NCBI RefSeq assembly: GCF_005862305.2 | Contig: NZ_CP054021.1 | Coordinates: forward strand, 3,571,001 to 3,635,000 | Length of the DNA stretch: 64,000 nucleotides | From: Rhizobium indicum | GTDB lineage: Bacteria > Pseudomonadota > Alphaproteobacteria > Rhizobiales > Rhizobiaceae | Reading direction: 5' to 3' | Shown here: positions 51,755 to 62,172 of the stretch, piece after piece | Layout: each line of letters opens with the position of its first letter | How positions within the stretch are numbered: position 1 is the first letter of the stretch | The notes under the pieces: generated by a model | Told to the model about the DNA's origin: nothing | Databases searched by the model: none | The model's input: the letters and a program-made list of their open reading frames with translations, nothing else | Program-made: the position numbers and the translations under genes

Positions 51755-53188
51755 TCAGCCCTTGACAGCCACAACCTTCGCCGCCGGTGCGGTGGTCTTG
51801 CCGCCGGGGGCGAAACCGCCGCCGATTGCGATATTCAGCGACACGTAGTCCTTGGCCATCTGCTGGACGGCTGCGGCAAGGCTTGCCTGGGCGAGCGAAA
51901 CCTGGCGCTGGGCGTCGAGAACGTCGAGCAGCGAAGAGGCACCGTCCTTGTAGGATGCGGTCGAAAGTTCGAGCGTTTCCTGTGTCGTCTTCACTTGAGC
52001 CTGAAGTGCCGAGACCGTGCGGGCGTCACGGCGGACGGCCGAAAGTGCATTCTCGACCTGTTCGATCGCGGTCAGTACCGTCGACTTCCAGTTGAGATAG
52101 GCCGCTGCGGCATTGGACTGCGCCGTCTTGACGCCGGCGCGCAGGGTACCGCCATCGAAGATCGGCAGGTTGAGGGTGGGGCCGAAGGACCAGGGCGTCA
52201 GGCCGCCGTGGATGCCACGCTGGTTGATGTAGGCCGGCGAGATCGAGCCGCTGAGCGAGATGCTCGGATAGAGCTGCGCCTGGGCGACGCCGATCAGTGC
52301 CGTTGCAGCTGCGAGGTCGCGTTCCGCCACACGGATGTCGGGACGGTTGCGGATCAGGTCGGCCGGGATGCCGGAGGCGATGCCGCCGCGGAATACCGGC
52401 TGGCCATAGCCCTTCAGCAGATCATCGACAAGGGTTGCGGCCGGCAGGCCGAGCAGCGTGGCGATGTGATGGGCCGAAATGCGGATGTTGGTTTCGAGGC
52501 CGGGAATTTCGGCGAGCGTCGACTGCACCAGGCCTTCGGCCTGAACGACGTCGAGACGCGAGGCGGCGCCGGCTTCCAGCTGGAACTTGGTCAGTTCGTA
52601 GGTTTCCTGACGGGACTTCAGGTTGGCCTTCGAAAGCGCCAGGCGCTGCTGATAATAACGAACGTCGATATAGCTGGAGACGAGGTCCTGCACGAGGGTC
52701 AGCTTGGCAACGTCTGCCGATGCGTAAGCAGAATCGAGCGAAGCGAGAGCGCTCTCGGTGTTGCGCTTGTAGAGGCCGAAAATATCGAGCAGCCAGGTCA
52801 GCTGTGCTTCGCCGCCGCTGGTGTTGCGCGTGTCGAACTGCGTGCGCAGCTCGCCCCTCTGGCCGCTGACCGTGTGCGAGGCGCCGACGGTCAGGTTGGG
52901 CAGGGCGCCGGCTCCTGCGACGGTGACGTTGGCGGAAGCCGCATTGATGCGTTCGATCGCCTGCTGGACTGACAGGTTCTGGTCGAGGCCGGACTGGACG
53001 AGGCCGTCCAGCTTGCGGTCTCTGAAGGCGCTCCACCAGGCCACGGTGGTAACATCGCCATCACTCTTGGTTCCACCCTCTCCGAATTTGGCGGGCAGCG
53101 GCATCTCAGGAGGAACATGATCCGGGCCCACAACGCAGCCCGACAACAATAACAATAATGCCGGTGTGGCAAAACGAAGAGATACCAT
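51755..53188 (-). CDS. NodT-family outer-membrane efflux lipoprotein
   Basis: This 477-aa TolC/OprM-type channel has a lipoprotein signal peptide with lipobox LLSGC (acylated cysteine at about residue 18). Two repeated outer-membrane efflux domains follow, with long alpha-helical, Ala/Gln-rich stretches and IPADLIRNRPDIRVAERDLAAA, a signature of the family. It would form the outer-membrane exit duct for the RND pump encoded just upstream. The 150-bp gap after the pump gene leaves room for an extra promoter. The operon resembles AmeABC of Agrobacterium in order and regulator. Confidence 0.93.
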   Translation of the reverse strand: MVSLRFATPALLLLLSGCVVGPDHVPPEMPLPAKFGEGGTKSDGDVTTVAWWSAFRDRKLDGLVQSGLDQNLSVQQAIERINAASANVTVAGAGALPNLTVGASHTVSGQRGELRTQFDTRNTSGGEAQLTWLLDIFGLYKRNTESALASLDSAYASADVAKLTLVQDLVSSYIDVRYYQQRLALSKANLKSRQETYELTKFQLEAGAASRLDVVQAEGLVQSTLAEIPGLETNIRISAHHIATLLGLPAATLVDDLLKGYGQPVFRGGIASGIPADLIRNRPDIRVAERDLAAATALIGVAQAQLYPSISLSGSISPAYINQRGIHGGLTPWSFGPTLNLPIFDGGTLRAGVKTAQSNAAAAYLNWKSTVLTAIEQVENALSAVRRDARTVSALQAQVKTTQETLELSTASYKDGASSLLDVLDAQRQVSLAQASLAAAVQQMAKDYVSLNIAIGGGFAPGGKTTAPAAKVVAVKG

Positions 53189-53338
53189 TCATTTCATCCT
53201 GTACTCGAGCAAGTCAATTCTTGTCCAAAGCTTCATGCTTCACTATCGGCCGCCGCGCCTCGTTCTACCAAAAACACCATTCCGAAGCAGTCGGGCGCAA
53301 TGTAGCAACGGGAACTGCATTATCACAGTGCATTTATA

Positions 53339-56300
53339 TCACAGTCCTGCCGCATTTTTACCGCGTGTGGCAAAGATGCGTCGGATGACGACGAAAAACG
53401 ACGGCACGAAGAAAATTCCGAGCATTGTAGCCGCCAGCATGCCGCCGAGAACGCCGATACCAATGGCATTCTGTGCCGCCGAGCCCGCGCCTGTCGCGAT
53501 CGCCAGCGGCACGACGCCGAGAATGAAGGCAAGCGAGGTCATGATGATCGGCCGCAGCCGCAATCTTGCGGCTTCCAATGTCGCCTCGTAGAGCCCCATG
53601 CCGCTTTCCATGCGGTCCTTGGCGAATTCGACGATCAGGATGGCGTTCTTCGCCGCCAGCCCGATGGTGGTCAGCAAGCCGACCTTGAAATAGACGTCGT
53701 TCGCCTGGCCGAAGACCGTTGCCGCCGTCAGCGCCCCGAGGATGCCGACAGGTACCGCCATGATCACCGAGAAGGGGATCGACCAGCTTTCGTAAAGCGC
53801 TGCCAGGCAGAGGAAGACGACCAGCACCGAGATCGCGTAGAGCATCGGCGCCTGCGAACCGGACAGCCGCTCCTGATAGGAGATGCCCTGCCAGGCGACG
53901 GTATAACCGCCGCCGAGCTGATTGGTCAGTGCTTCCATTTCTTTCATCGCATCGCCGGAAGAAACCCCGGGAGCGGACGCTCCGTCGAGCGGAATGGCGC
54001 TGACGGCGTTGAAGCGGGCAAGCGAGGGCGCGCCCTTCACCCATTCCGTGCGGGTAAAGGCGGAGAAGGGCACCATTTCGCCGTCATTGTTGCGGGCGTA
54101 CCAGTGGTTGAGATCGCTCGGCTGCATGCGGAAGGGCGCATCGCCCTCGACGTAGACCGGCTTGATCTCGCCGTTCAGCGTGAAGTCGTTGACGTCGCGG
54201 CCGGTGAAGATGATCGACAGCATCGAATTGACCGAAGCGATGTCGACGCCCATGGCGCCGATCTTTTCCTGATCGAGCACGATGCGCATCTGCGGCTCGA
54301 CTTCCTTGTTGCTGCTGCGCAGCGCCACGATCTTGCCCGAGCTATTGCCCATCTGGATCAGCCGCTTGGAGGCGGCCGTCAGGGCGTCGTTGCCGTGGCC
54401 GCCGGTGTCGACGAGATACATGGAGAAGCCGCTGGACACGCCGAGACCCTGGATCGCCGGTGGCAGCAGCGCGAAGACCTGCGCCTCGCGGATCGCGAAG
54501 AAATTGCCAAGCGCCCGGTTGACGACCGATTGAGCGCTCAGCGTCGGATCGGTGCGTAGCGAGAAATCCTTGAGCTTGGTGAAGACGATGGCGCTGTTCT
54601 GGCCGGAACCGCTGAAGCCGAAGCCGAGCGCGCCGAATACGGAATCGACGGCGTCCTTCTCGTTTTCACGATAGTATTTCTCGACCTTCTCGACGACTGC
54701 CTGGGTCTGCTGCGTGGTCGAGCCCGGCGGTGTGGTGACGATGGTCAGCAGCACGCCCTGGTCTTCCTGCGGCAGGAATGAGCTCGGCAAGCGAGTGAAG
54801 AGATAGGCGCAGCCGGCGCCGACCAGAAGGAAGGCCAGCATGACGCGGATCGGCCGCTTCAGCAGATAGCCGATGGTCGTGATATAGCCGTTGGTCGAGC
54901 GCGTGAAGTTGCGGTTGAACCAGTCGCCAACGCGGTGCTTCCTGTGTTCGCCGACCGGCTTCAGCATCGTGGCGCAAAGTGCGGGCGTCAGCACGAGGGC
55001 GACGAGCGCCGACAGCAGCATGGCCGAGACGATGGTGATCGAGAACTGGCGATAGATGATGCCGGTCGAACCGCCGAAGAAGGCCATCGGAATGAAGACG
55101 GCGGTGAGGACGAGCGCGATGCCGACGATGGCGCCGGTGATCTCGCCCATCGATTTTTCCGTCGCCTCGAGCGGCGAAAGCTTTTCTTCGGACATGATGC
55201 GTTCGACGTTTTCGACGACGACGATGGCATCGTCGACAAGAAGACCGATCGCCAGCACCATGGCGAACATCGTCAAGGTATTGATCGAGTAGCCGGTGAC
55301 CGCCAGCACCCCGAAGGTGCCGAGCAGCACCACGGGAACGGCAATCGTCGGGATCAGCGTCGCGCGGAGATTCTGCAGGAAGACGAGCAGCACCACGAAG
55401 ACGAGCACGATCGCCTCGATCAGCGTGTGCACGACCTTCTCGATCGACAGTTCCACGAAGGGCGTGGTGTCGTAGGGATAGGTGATCTCGACACCTGCCG
55501 GCAGGCCGCGGCCGATGACCTCGAGCGCGGAGCGCACGCGGGCGGCGGTATCGATGGCGTTGGCGCCGATTGCAAGATTGACGGCGAAACCGGTCGACGG
55601 CTGGCCGTTGTAGCGCGAACTGCCGCCGTAGCTTTCCTGACCGATCTCGATGCGCGAGACGTCGCTCAGACGCACCGTCGCGCCGTCCTTTTCGACCTTC
55701 AGGATGATGTGCTCGAAATCGGCGACGGTGGTCAGCTGGCTTTGGGCGGTGATGGTGACGTTGATCTGCTGGCCGGGGATCGTCGGCTGAGCACCGAGCG
55801 AACCGACGGAGACCTGGGTGTTCTGCGCCTGGATGGCTGACGTCACGTCGCTCGGCGTCAACTGGTATTTCAGCAGCTTGAACGGATCGAGCCAGACGCG
55901 CATGGCGTATCCTGAACCGAAGACATTGATGCTGCCGACGCCTTCCAGGCGCTGAATCTGATCCTCGATCGAGGTCGACATGATATTGCCGAGGTCGACG
56001 GAGTTGCGCTTACCGTCGGTCGAAACGAGCGAGCCGACGAGAAGGATGCTCGAGGTCGAGCGGGTGACGCTGATGCCGGCATCGATGACGTCGCTTGGAA
56101 GCTGCGACTGAACCAGCTGCAGCTTGTTCTGCACCTGCACCTGGGCGATATCGGGGTCGGCGCTCGTCCCGAAGGTGAGCTGGATGCTGGCCGAACCCGT
56201 CGATGAGGTCGAGGTCATGTAGGTGAGGTCGTCGAGGCCGGTCATGCCGTCCTCGATGATCGTCGTCACCGATTTCTCGACAGTCTCGGCGCTGGCGCCG

Positions 56301-56449
56301 CGATAGGTGGCGTTGATGCGAACCGTCGTCGGGGCGATGTCGGGATATTGCGAGATCGACAGCGTGAAAATCGCCAGCAGGCCGGCGAGCATGATGGTGA
56401 TCGCAATGACCCAAGCGAAAATCGGACGTCGGATGAAAAACTTGGCCAT
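53339..56449 (-). CDS. RND efflux pump, HAE1 family inner-membrane transporter
   Basis: This 1036-aa protein has the normal size for AcrB/MexB-type drug exporters. It begins MAKFFIRRPIFAWVIAI. The proton-relay aspartates are in GLLVDDAIVVVENVER (helix 4) and the lysine in LAAKNAILIVEFAKD (helix 10). Two large periplasmic loops alternate with twelve helices. It exports hydrophobic or amphipathic compounds using the proton gradient, together with the upstream adaptor and downstream channel. It lies 48 bp behind the adaptor gene. Confidence 0.96.
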   Translation of the reverse strand: MAKFFIRRPIFAWVIAITIMLAGLLAIFTLSISQYPDIAPTTVRINATYRGASAETVEKSVTTIIEDGMTGLDDLTYMTSTSSTGSASIQLTFGTSADPDIAQVQVQNKLQLVQSQLPSDVIDAGISVTRSTSSILLVGSLVSTDGKRNSVDLGNIMSTSIEDQIQRLEGVGSINVFGSGYAMRVWLDPFKLLKYQLTPSDVTSAIQAQNTQVSVGSLGAQPTIPGQQINVTITAQSQLTTVADFEHIILKVEKDGATVRLSDVSRIEIGQESYGGSSRYNGQPSTGFAVNLAIGANAIDTAARVRSALEVIGRGLPAGVEITYPYDTTPFVELSIEKVVHTLIEAIVLVFVVLLVFLQNLRATLIPTIAVPVVLLGTFGVLAVTGYSINTLTMFAMVLAIGLLVDDAIVVVENVERIMSEEKLSPLEATEKSMGEITGAIVGIALVLTAVFIPMAFFGGSTGIIYRQFSITIVSAMLLSALVALVLTPALCATMLKPVGEHRKHRVGDWFNRNFTRSTNGYITTIGYLLKRPIRVMLAFLLVGAGCAYLFTRLPSSFLPQEDQGVLLTIVTTPPGSTTQQTQAVVEKVEKYYRENEKDAVDSVFGALGFGFSGSGQNSAIVFTKLKDFSLRTDPTLSAQSVVNRALGNFFAIREAQVFALLPPAIQGLGVSSGFSMYLVDTGGHGNDALTAASKRLIQMGNSSGKIVALRSSNKEVEPQMRIVLDQEKIGAMGVDIASVNSMLSIIFTGRDVNDFTLNGEIKPVYVEGDAPFRMQPSDLNHWYARNNDGEMVPFSAFTRTEWVKGAPSLARFNAVSAIPLDGASAPGVSSGDAMKEMEALTNQLGGGYTVAWQGISYQERLSGSQAPMLYAISVLVVFLCLAALYESWSIPFSVIMAVPVGILGALTAATVFGQANDVYFKVGLLTTIGLAAKNAILIVEFAKDRMESGMGLYEATLEAARLRLRPIIMTSLAFILGVVPLAIATGAGSAAQNAIGIGVLGGMLAATMLGIFFVPSFFVVIRRIFATRGKNAAGL

Positions 56450-56497
56450 CGGTTGTTCCTGTGCGGCTGAGACGGTGACGATGCGGGCCTGCGGCGA

Positions 56498-57709
56498 TTA
56501 CTTCGCTGCGGGCTTCTGCGCGTCACCGGCCGCGGGCTGCTCGGCAGGCACGACCACGCCGGTGTCGTTGATCTTCATCGGGACCGGCTTCACCGGCATG
56601 CCTGAGGTGATCGATTGCAGGCCGCTGACGATCAGCTGATCGCCGTCCTTGATGCCTTCGGTCACGAGCCAGGAATTGTTGGAGGGCGAGCTGTTCTCGA
56701 AGGCGCGGGTTTCGACCTTGCCGTCGGCGGAAACGAACTGTGCCGTCAGCCGGCCGTTGGCGTCACGGCTCGTCGCCAGCTGCGGCAGCGCATAACCGGC
56801 CTCGGCGCCGAGCTCGACGGTTGCGCGGACATACATGCCGGGCAGTACGATACGGTCGGGATTGGGAAAGAGCACACGAATGATGAAGGTGCCTGTGGTC
56901 TCACTGACCACCTGTTTCGACATGTCGAGCTTGCCCTGCTGGTTATATTCCTTGCCGTTTTCGAGGATCAGGTGGAAGACGACATTGGCTTCGCCCTTGA
57001 TGTCGCCGGCGGCCATCGCATCGCGCAGCTTCAGCAGGTTGGTGCTCGATTCCGTCAGCGAGATGTAGATCGGATCGAGCTGGCGGATCGTCGTCAGCGC
57101 CGTCGTCTGGTTGGCAGAGACAACGTTGCCGACATTAACGGCCGTCTGGTCGATGATGCCGTCGAAAGGGGCGACGATCCTGGTGTGGTCGAGGTCGATC
57201 TGTGCAGCGGACAGTGAGGCCTTCGCCGACTCGACTTCGGCCTTGGCCTGGAGCAGCGTCGTCTTGGCCGTTTCGAATTCGATCTGGGTGGCGCCGCTGC
57301 CGACGAGGCGCTGGTAGCGGTCGAGATTGCTTTCAGCGCTCGGCACGCTCGCCTGCGCCTTGGAAATCGCCGCCTTGGCCTGCTCGACGGCGGCGATATA
57401 GGGTGCATCCTCGATCTGGTAGAGAAGGTCGCCCTTCTTGATCTCGCCGCCGTCCTTAAAGGCGACCTCGCGGATCAGGCCGCTGACCTGAGGCCGGATA
57501 TCGGCTGTCTGAAATGTCTCGGCGCGGCCGGGCAGGATCGTGGTGATCGGGAAGCTGCCCTTCGTCAGCGCGATGACGCCGACGGGGGCAGCCTGCTGCG
57601 CCCCGGCTGCACCCGCATTGCCGGCGGGCTTGGAGCCACTGTCGCTGCAGGCGGCGAGAAGGGCTGCGAATGCCAGGGCCGAGGAGATGAGGAGGGCACG
57701 GCGTATCAT
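56498..57709 (-). CDS. RND efflux periplasmic adaptor (membrane fusion protein)
   Basis: The 403-aa adaptor is a lipoprotein (MIRRALLISSALAFAALLAAC, cysteine at residue 21). It has a barrel-sandwich domain (ETFQTADIRPQVSGLIREVAFKDGGEIKKGDLLYQIEDAPY), a helical hairpin, then IVAPFDGIIDQTAVNVGNVV and the membrane-proximal domains. It bridges the RND pump and the outer-membrane channel. It is the first structural gene downstream of the TetR-family regulator. Confidence 0.95.
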   Translation of the reverse strand: MIRRALLISSALAFAALLAACSDSGSKPAGNAGAAGAQQAAPVGVIALTKGSFPITTILPGRAETFQTADIRPQVSGLIREVAFKDGGEIKKGDLLYQIEDAPYIAAVEQAKAAISKAQASVPSAESNLDRYQRLVGSGATQIEFETAKTTLLQAKAEVESAKASLSAAQIDLDHTRIVAPFDGIIDQTAVNVGNVVSANQTTALTTIRQLDPIYISLTESSTNLLKLRDAMAAGDIKGEANVVFHLILENGKEYNQQGKLDMSKQVVSETTGTFIIRVLFPNPDRIVLPGMYVRATVELGAEAGYALPQLATSRDANGRLTAQFVSADGKVETRAFENSSPSNNSWLVTEGIKDGDQLIVSGLQSITSGMPVKPVPMKINDTGVVVPAEQPAAGDAQKPAAK

Positions 57710-57878
57710 GCTGAATTCCTGTGCGGTGGCAATCGCCGTTCAATCCACGAGCTCGGGCCTGCGGGCTCGGCTTGAGCGAGCGCAGGCTTATATAGGCGTC
57801 AGGATTGGGTTGGCTTCAAATGCCGTTATCCGAATTTAAGAAAAGCTTTACGAAGTGACGTAATTCAGCAATCATCAC

Positions 57879-58481
57879 TTAGCAAGCGCTATTTTGCAGT
57901 GCGGCATCGACGAAACACACGATTTTTTCGGCGCGGTGCACAAGGGTCTCCTTGTCGTCGCGAGCGATCAGGACAGGGTGCAGCACGCAGGCGAGGACGT
58001 CTGCAACGGTACGCGCCGCGCTCTCGGGATCGCGGCAATGATAACTTCCCTCCGCCATGCCTTCACGGATGATCTCGCCGAGCTTCGCCTCGATGCGGGC
58101 GCGATAGCGATTGCCGGCCTCGAGTTTGGCCTCGATCGTCGAAAGCACCATTTCGAAGATATAAGGGTTCTTCTGGATGTCCTGCAGGTGGCTTTCCAGC
58201 AGGCGCAGGATGAAGCGGAGCAGTTGTTCCTTTGGCGGCAGCTTCTCATCGAAGGCGGCGAAGCGCTCGGCGGCATCATCGAGATGACGTCCTGCGATCG
58301 CATCGACGAGCGCCACCTTGGAACGGAAATGCTTGAAGACATTGGCGGGCGACATGTGGAGCGCGCCGGCGATATCGGCGATCGACACCGCAACGAAGCC
58401 GCGCTCGCGAAACAGCATCTCCGCCATGGAAAGGATGTCTTCCCGCGTTTCCTCGGCCTTGCGTCTTGGCCTTCTTACCAT
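57879..58481 (-). CDS. TetR-family repressor of the efflux operon
   Basis: This 200-aa regulator has an N-terminal TetR helix-turn-helix (VSIADIAGALHMSPANVFKHFRSKVALVDAI, residues 32-63) and a helical ligand domain. It lies 169 bp upstream of the adaptor gene on the same strand, like ameR before ameABC. It probably represses the operon and is released by pump substrates. GGGGAA precedes the ATG. The 169-bp gap would contain its operator, which I could not define. Confidence 0.92.
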   Translation of the reverse strand: MVRRPRRKAEETREDILSMAEMLFRERGFVAVSIADIAGALHMSPANVFKHFRSKVALVDAIAGRHLDDAAERFAAFDEKLPPKEQLLRFILRLLESHLQDIQKNPYIFEMVLSTIEAKLEAGNRYRARIEAKLGEIIREGMAEGSYHCRDPESAARTVADVLACVLHPVLIARDDKETLVHRAEKIVCFVDAALQNSAC

Positions 58482-58589
58482 TTGTTCCCCGCCGGGCTGA
58501 GCCCGATACCCCTTTTTGCCAATGCTAGCGCGATTGGAAGGAATGCCGCAAGCTGATGATCGGGCCGGCGGCTTTCGTCTGTCGCCATT

Positions 58590-59534
58590 TCAAGGGAAAT
58601 AGGGAGCGAGGTTGTTTCGGACACGGGCAAGTGGCGTCTCGCCGCTATCGTCAGGAACGAAGCGCTCGCCGGTGATCGCCTCGTAGGCTTTGATATAGAC
58701 GGCCGAGGTCTGCTCGATCAGTTCGGCGGGGATTTCCGGGATCTCGTCCTTATAGGGATCGCAGCGTTCCGCCACCCAGGCGCGGACGAAATCCTTGTCG
58801 AAACTTTCTGGGCGTTTTCCGGCGGCAAAGCTTGCCGGATAGCTTTCGGCAAGCCAGTAGCGACTGCTGTCCGGCGTGTGGATCTCGTCGGCGAGGATAA
58901 TGTTGCCGTCACCATCGGTGCCGAACTCGTATTTGGTGTCGACCAGGATCAGCCCGTTTTTCGCCGCCATCTCCTGGCCACGGGCAAAGAGGGCGAGCGC
59001 ATATGTCGACAGCGTCTGCCATTGTTCCTTCGTGAGAAGGCCGCGCGTGACGATTTCGGCCGGGGTCAGCGGCTCATCGTGGCCGCCGTCGAATTCCTTG
59101 CTGGTCGGCGTGATGACGGGTTCCAGCAGGATCTGGTTGTCGCGCATGCCGTCGGGTAGACGCATGCCGTACATCTCGCGTTCGCCCTTCTTATAAAGCG
59201 TCAGGATCGAGGTGCCGGTGGTGCCGGCGAGATAACCGCGCACGACGATCTCGACTGGCAGGATGTCGAGCCGCTTGCCGATGACGACATTCGCATCGGG
59301 ATAGTCGAGAACGTGGTTCGGGCAGATGTCCTTCGTCGCCTCGAACCAGTAGCGCGCCGTCTGTGTCAATACCTCGCCCTTATAGGGGATGCAGGTCAGG
59401 ATGCGGTCGAAAGCACTCAGCCGGTCGGTGCTGATAATAATGCGGCGTCCGTCCGGAAGATCGTAATTCTCGCGCACCTTGCCGCGATAATAGGCCGGCA
59501 ATTCCGGGAAATGGGCTTCGGAAAGAATTCGCAC
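58590..59534 (-). CDS. purC: SAICAR synthase, long type
   Basis: PurC condenses CAIR with aspartate using ATP in de novo purine synthesis. The 314-aa protein has [11 protein letters not shown], the ATP-site region [25 protein letters not shown] and [31 protein letters not shown]. This is the longer form; rhizobia generally also carry a shorter PurC of about 254 aa in the purSQL neighbourhood, so this is probably a second copy. The start is GTG at 59534, preceded by AAGGA at a long spacing. No other pur gene is near. Confidence 0.94.
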   Translation of the reverse strand: MRILSEAHFPELPAYYRGKVRENYDLPDGRRIIISTDRLSAFDRILTCIPYKGEVLTQTARYWFEATKDICPNHVLDYPDANVVIGKRLDILPVEIVVRGYLAGTTGTSILTLYKKGEREMYGMRLPDGMRDNQILLEPVITPTSKEFDGGHDEPLTPAEIVTRGLLTKEQWQTLSTYALALFARGQEMAAKNGLILVDTKYEFGTDGDGNIILADEIHTPDSSRYWLAESYPASFAAGKRPESFDKDFVRAWVAERCDPYKDEIPEIPAELIEQTSAVYIKAYEAITGERFVPDDSGETPLARVRNNLAPYFP

Positions 59535-59618
59535 GGTGCTCGACTGTCCTTAGTTATTGGGTGAAGACTTCCTGCTCTAGTTTCATTGCTGGGGAAGTCA
59601 AGCCGATCGGGTATCGCA

Positions 59619-61364
59619 TCACAGCCAGAACAGACCGGTAAGAAGCAGGGCGAGGCCGTAACTTGTGACGGCAAGCGGCCAGCCGACGCGCAGGAAGTCA
59701 CTGAAGCGGTAGCCGCCGATGCCCATTGCCAGCGTGTTGTTGTGATGGCCGAAGGGCGTCAGGAAATCGAGCGACGCTCCGGCGGCGACCGCGATCAGAT
59801 AGGCGTCCGGCGCATGCCTGCCGGCTCTTGCGAATTCCAGTGCGATCGGGGTCAGGACGATTGCGACCGTCGCATTGTTGACAAAAGGCGTCAATGCCAT
59901 GGCGAGGAAGAGGATGAGGGCGATGCCGAAGAGCGGATGGGTGATCGGCACGACGAGGCTGAGCCAGCCGGCAATGGTTTCGGCCGCTCCGGTGCTTGCC
60001 ACCGCCTGGCCGATCGGGATCATCGCCGCCAGCATGATGATGATCGGCCAGTTGAGATCGGCCATCGCCTGACGGATGTTGAGGTGATTGAGCAGAGCGA
60101 GCACGAGCACGACGCCGGCAAAAGCGATGTCGGGACGCAGGCCGGCCGCCGAGGCGGCGACGCCGCAGGCAAAGAGCGCGAAGGGCCGCCAGGATAGGAG
60201 CGGCGCCGGTTCGCTCGGTGCTGTCGAGGCGAGCGGCAGGCACTCGCTTTCCTCCAACGCTTCGCCGATTGCAATGCGCGGCCCCTCCAGCGTCAATATA
60301 TCGCCGATCGACAATTGTAGGTCGAGGAAGCGGCCCTCGATGCGTGGCGCGCGCATGGAAAGGGCGGTGACCGCGATGCCGCGACGGTGGAAGACTTCGA
60401 GCGAGCGGACGCGCGAACCGACCAACGTGCTCTCCGGCATGACGACGGCTTCGACACGGGTGAAATCCGGCTGCAGCCCATGCGGATGGGCATCGGCGAT
60501 CAGCGCCTGCGTGGCGGCAAGGCCGGCAAAGACCGCATCGGCGCCTTCGGCAAGCAGCACGTCGCCGGGTTCGATCACCGACTGGTCGAGCGGACCGAAG
60601 ACGAAACTGTCGCCGCGGATCAGCGCATGCGGCTTGATACCGAAACTTGCCGGGCAATCGGAAAGCCGCACGCCGATCAGCGGCGAGACGTCAGGGATGC
60701 GACGCTCAACGACGATGCGACGCGCGGTTGGGGAGATCGTTGCCGGTGTTTCGTCGGGTTCCGGAAACAGGCGCTGCACGCGAAAGGTGATGAGCAGAAT
60801 TCCGGTGATGGCGACCGGTAGGCCGACATAGGCGAAATCGAAGAAGTGGAAGCCGGCTCCGGTCGCCTTGGCGAGCGCATCACTGACGAGCAGGTTGGCC
60901 GGCGTGCCGATCAGTGAAACGAGGCCGCCGAGCAGAGCGGCGAACGAGACCGGCATGACGAGCTGGCGGCGGGGGATCGTCAGGACCGTGCCGAGACGTA
61001 GCGCGACCGGCAAGGTGATCGCAAAGGCGCCGATATTGTTCATGAAGATGGACATGAAGCCGGCGAGCGCGGAAGTACCGGCGATGACCTTGAAGCCCGA
61101 AGGTCTTGCGGCCGCGAAACGGGCGGCGAGACTGTCGAAGAGCCTGGCGCGCGCCAGCACCTGGACGATTAGCAGGATCTCGACGACGGTGATGACGACG
61201 GGACTGGCGAAGCCCGTGAAGATCTGCTCGGCGGGATAAAGGCCGAGCGCATAACCGCCAAGCAGGCCGGCGATCGAGACCACCTCGATGCGGATGCGAT
61301 CGAGCGAGAAGAGAATGAGCATCGCCAGCAGAAGGATCAGCAGGGATGCTTGCTCGAACGACAT
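59619..61364 (-). CDS. SLC13/DASS-type transporter with two RCK-C domains
   Basis: This 581-aa membrane protein has N- and C-terminal groups of helices with the divalent anion transporter motifs FMSIFMNNIGAFAITLPVAL and ALTPFVNNATVAIVLTPIALE, and SLIGTPANLLVSDAL / LDFLTPFGHHNNTLAMG. Between them lie two soluble TrkA-C/RCK-C domains (about residues 205-385). The layout resembles YbiR-like proteins. The transported anion (dicarboxylate or sulfate) cannot be predicted. The gene appears monocistronic. Confidence 0.88.
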   Translation of the reverse strand: MSFEQASLLILLLAMLILFSLDRIRIEVVSIAGLLGGYALGLYPAEQIFTGFASPVVITVVEILLIVQVLARARLFDSLAARFAAARPSGFKVIAGTSALAGFMSIFMNNIGAFAITLPVALRLGTVLTIPRRQLVMPVSFAALLGGLVSLIGTPANLLVSDALAKATGAGFHFFDFAYVGLPVAITGILLITFRVQRLFPEPDETPATISPTARRIVVERRIPDVSPLIGVRLSDCPASFGIKPHALIRGDSFVFGPLDQSVIEPGDVLLAEGADAVFAGLAATQALIADAHPHGLQPDFTRVEAVVMPESTLVGSRVRSLEVFHRRGIAVTALSMRAPRIEGRFLDLQLSIGDILTLEGPRIAIGEALEESECLPLASTAPSEPAPLLSWRPFALFACGVAASAAGLRPDIAFAGVVLVLALLNHLNIRQAMADLNWPIIIMLAAMIPIGQAVASTGAAETIAGWLSLVVPITHPLFGIALILFLAMALTPFVNNATVAIVLTPIALEFARAGRHAPDAYLIAVAAGASLDFLTPFGHHNNTLAMGIGGYRFSDFLRVGWPLAVTSYGLALLLTGLFWL

Positions 61365-61467
61365 GGGCAGATCCGTTGTTTCATCGATCAGGCGGGACTG
61401 TAATCGTTCCTCATGCGCTGTACAGAGGTGCCTTCAGGCAAAGATTGAACAATCCTCATATCTCGCG

Positions 61468-62172
61468 TCAGGCTGGTGGTGCCTGCCACCGGCCTCTGGC
61501 GTTCCGCTGCAGAATAGGGGTTGCGAAGACGCCGATGGTGCGCGCGCTCCATTGCGGCCCGGCGGCTGCGAGGCTTTCGCGCCAGCGCTCCGATTGCAGC
61601 ATGGCCGCACCGATGACGACGGGTTCGATGCCGCAGCCTGTCAGCAGATGAAGACCCGCGACGATCGAGGCGCCGCTGGAAATGACGTCATCGATGAGTG
61701 CGACGCGTTGTCCCTGAAGCAGCGGCAGCATGCGCGGATCGATATAGAGACGTTTCTGCTGTGTCGGCGTGGTGATGGAAGACAGGGCGACGGAGAGCTC
61801 GTCGCGATACCAGAATTTGCGCGAGGTGCCGAGCGGAACGTAGCGGCTATGGCCGAGCTTCTGCGCCACGACGGCGGCCAGCGTCAGGCCGAGCGTCGGC
61901 AGGCCGGTGACGACATCGATGCGCATGGGCCTGATCTTCTCGGCGAGGCTTTCGGCGAGCGCATCGAGCACGGCGAAGCTCGCCTGGTTGACGATCAGCG
62001 AGGCGAGGGCCCGGTCGCCATCCGCCAGCTCACGGATCGGCAGGCGAAGCTGGCGGCCGTCTTCGAGCGTGGCGACGTAAAAGGAGGTGAACTCCCCATC
62101 GCCGGCAAAGGTGCCGGGCGGGTGAAGTTCCTGCCAGAAGTCGTGCGGCGCCATCTCCGTCACAGCAGTCAA
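61468..62172 (-). CDS. Phosphoribosyltransferase-family protein
   Basis: This protein of about 234 aa has the PRPP-binding signature RVALIDDVISSGASIVAGL near residue 167 and an upstream hood region (GTSRKFWYRDELSVALSSIT). This is the type I PRTase fold of adenine, xanthine and orotate enzymes. The base substrate is unclear. The start is uncertain: TTG 62172 overlaps the stop of the pseudouridine synthase gene (TTGA) and has AGAGGA 10 nt upstream, so it is preferred over GTG 62163 and ATG 62154. Translational coupling to the rRNA-modification gene is implied. Confidence 0.85.
   Translation of the reverse strand: MTAVTEMAPHDFWQELHPPGTFAGDGEFTSFYVATLEDGRQLRLPIRELADGDRALASLIVNQASFAVLDALAESLAEKIRPMRIDVVTGLPTLGLTLAAVVAQKLGHSRYVPLGTSRKFWYRDELSVALSSITTPTQQKRLYIDPRMLPLLQGQRVALIDDVISSGASIVAGLHLLTGCGIEPVVIGAAMLQSERWRESLAAAGPQWSARTIGVFATPILQRNARGRWQAPPA

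Noticed and set aside
53322..53345. ATCACAGT direct repeat, 16 bp apart, at the end of the RND pump gene
   Set aside because: Only 8 bp long and partly inside coding sequence; not distinguishable from chance.
57853..57880. AAGTGA / TCACTT arms as TetR operator
   Set aside because: The right arm overlaps the stop codon of the regulator and the 16-bp gap is unlike TetR operators.
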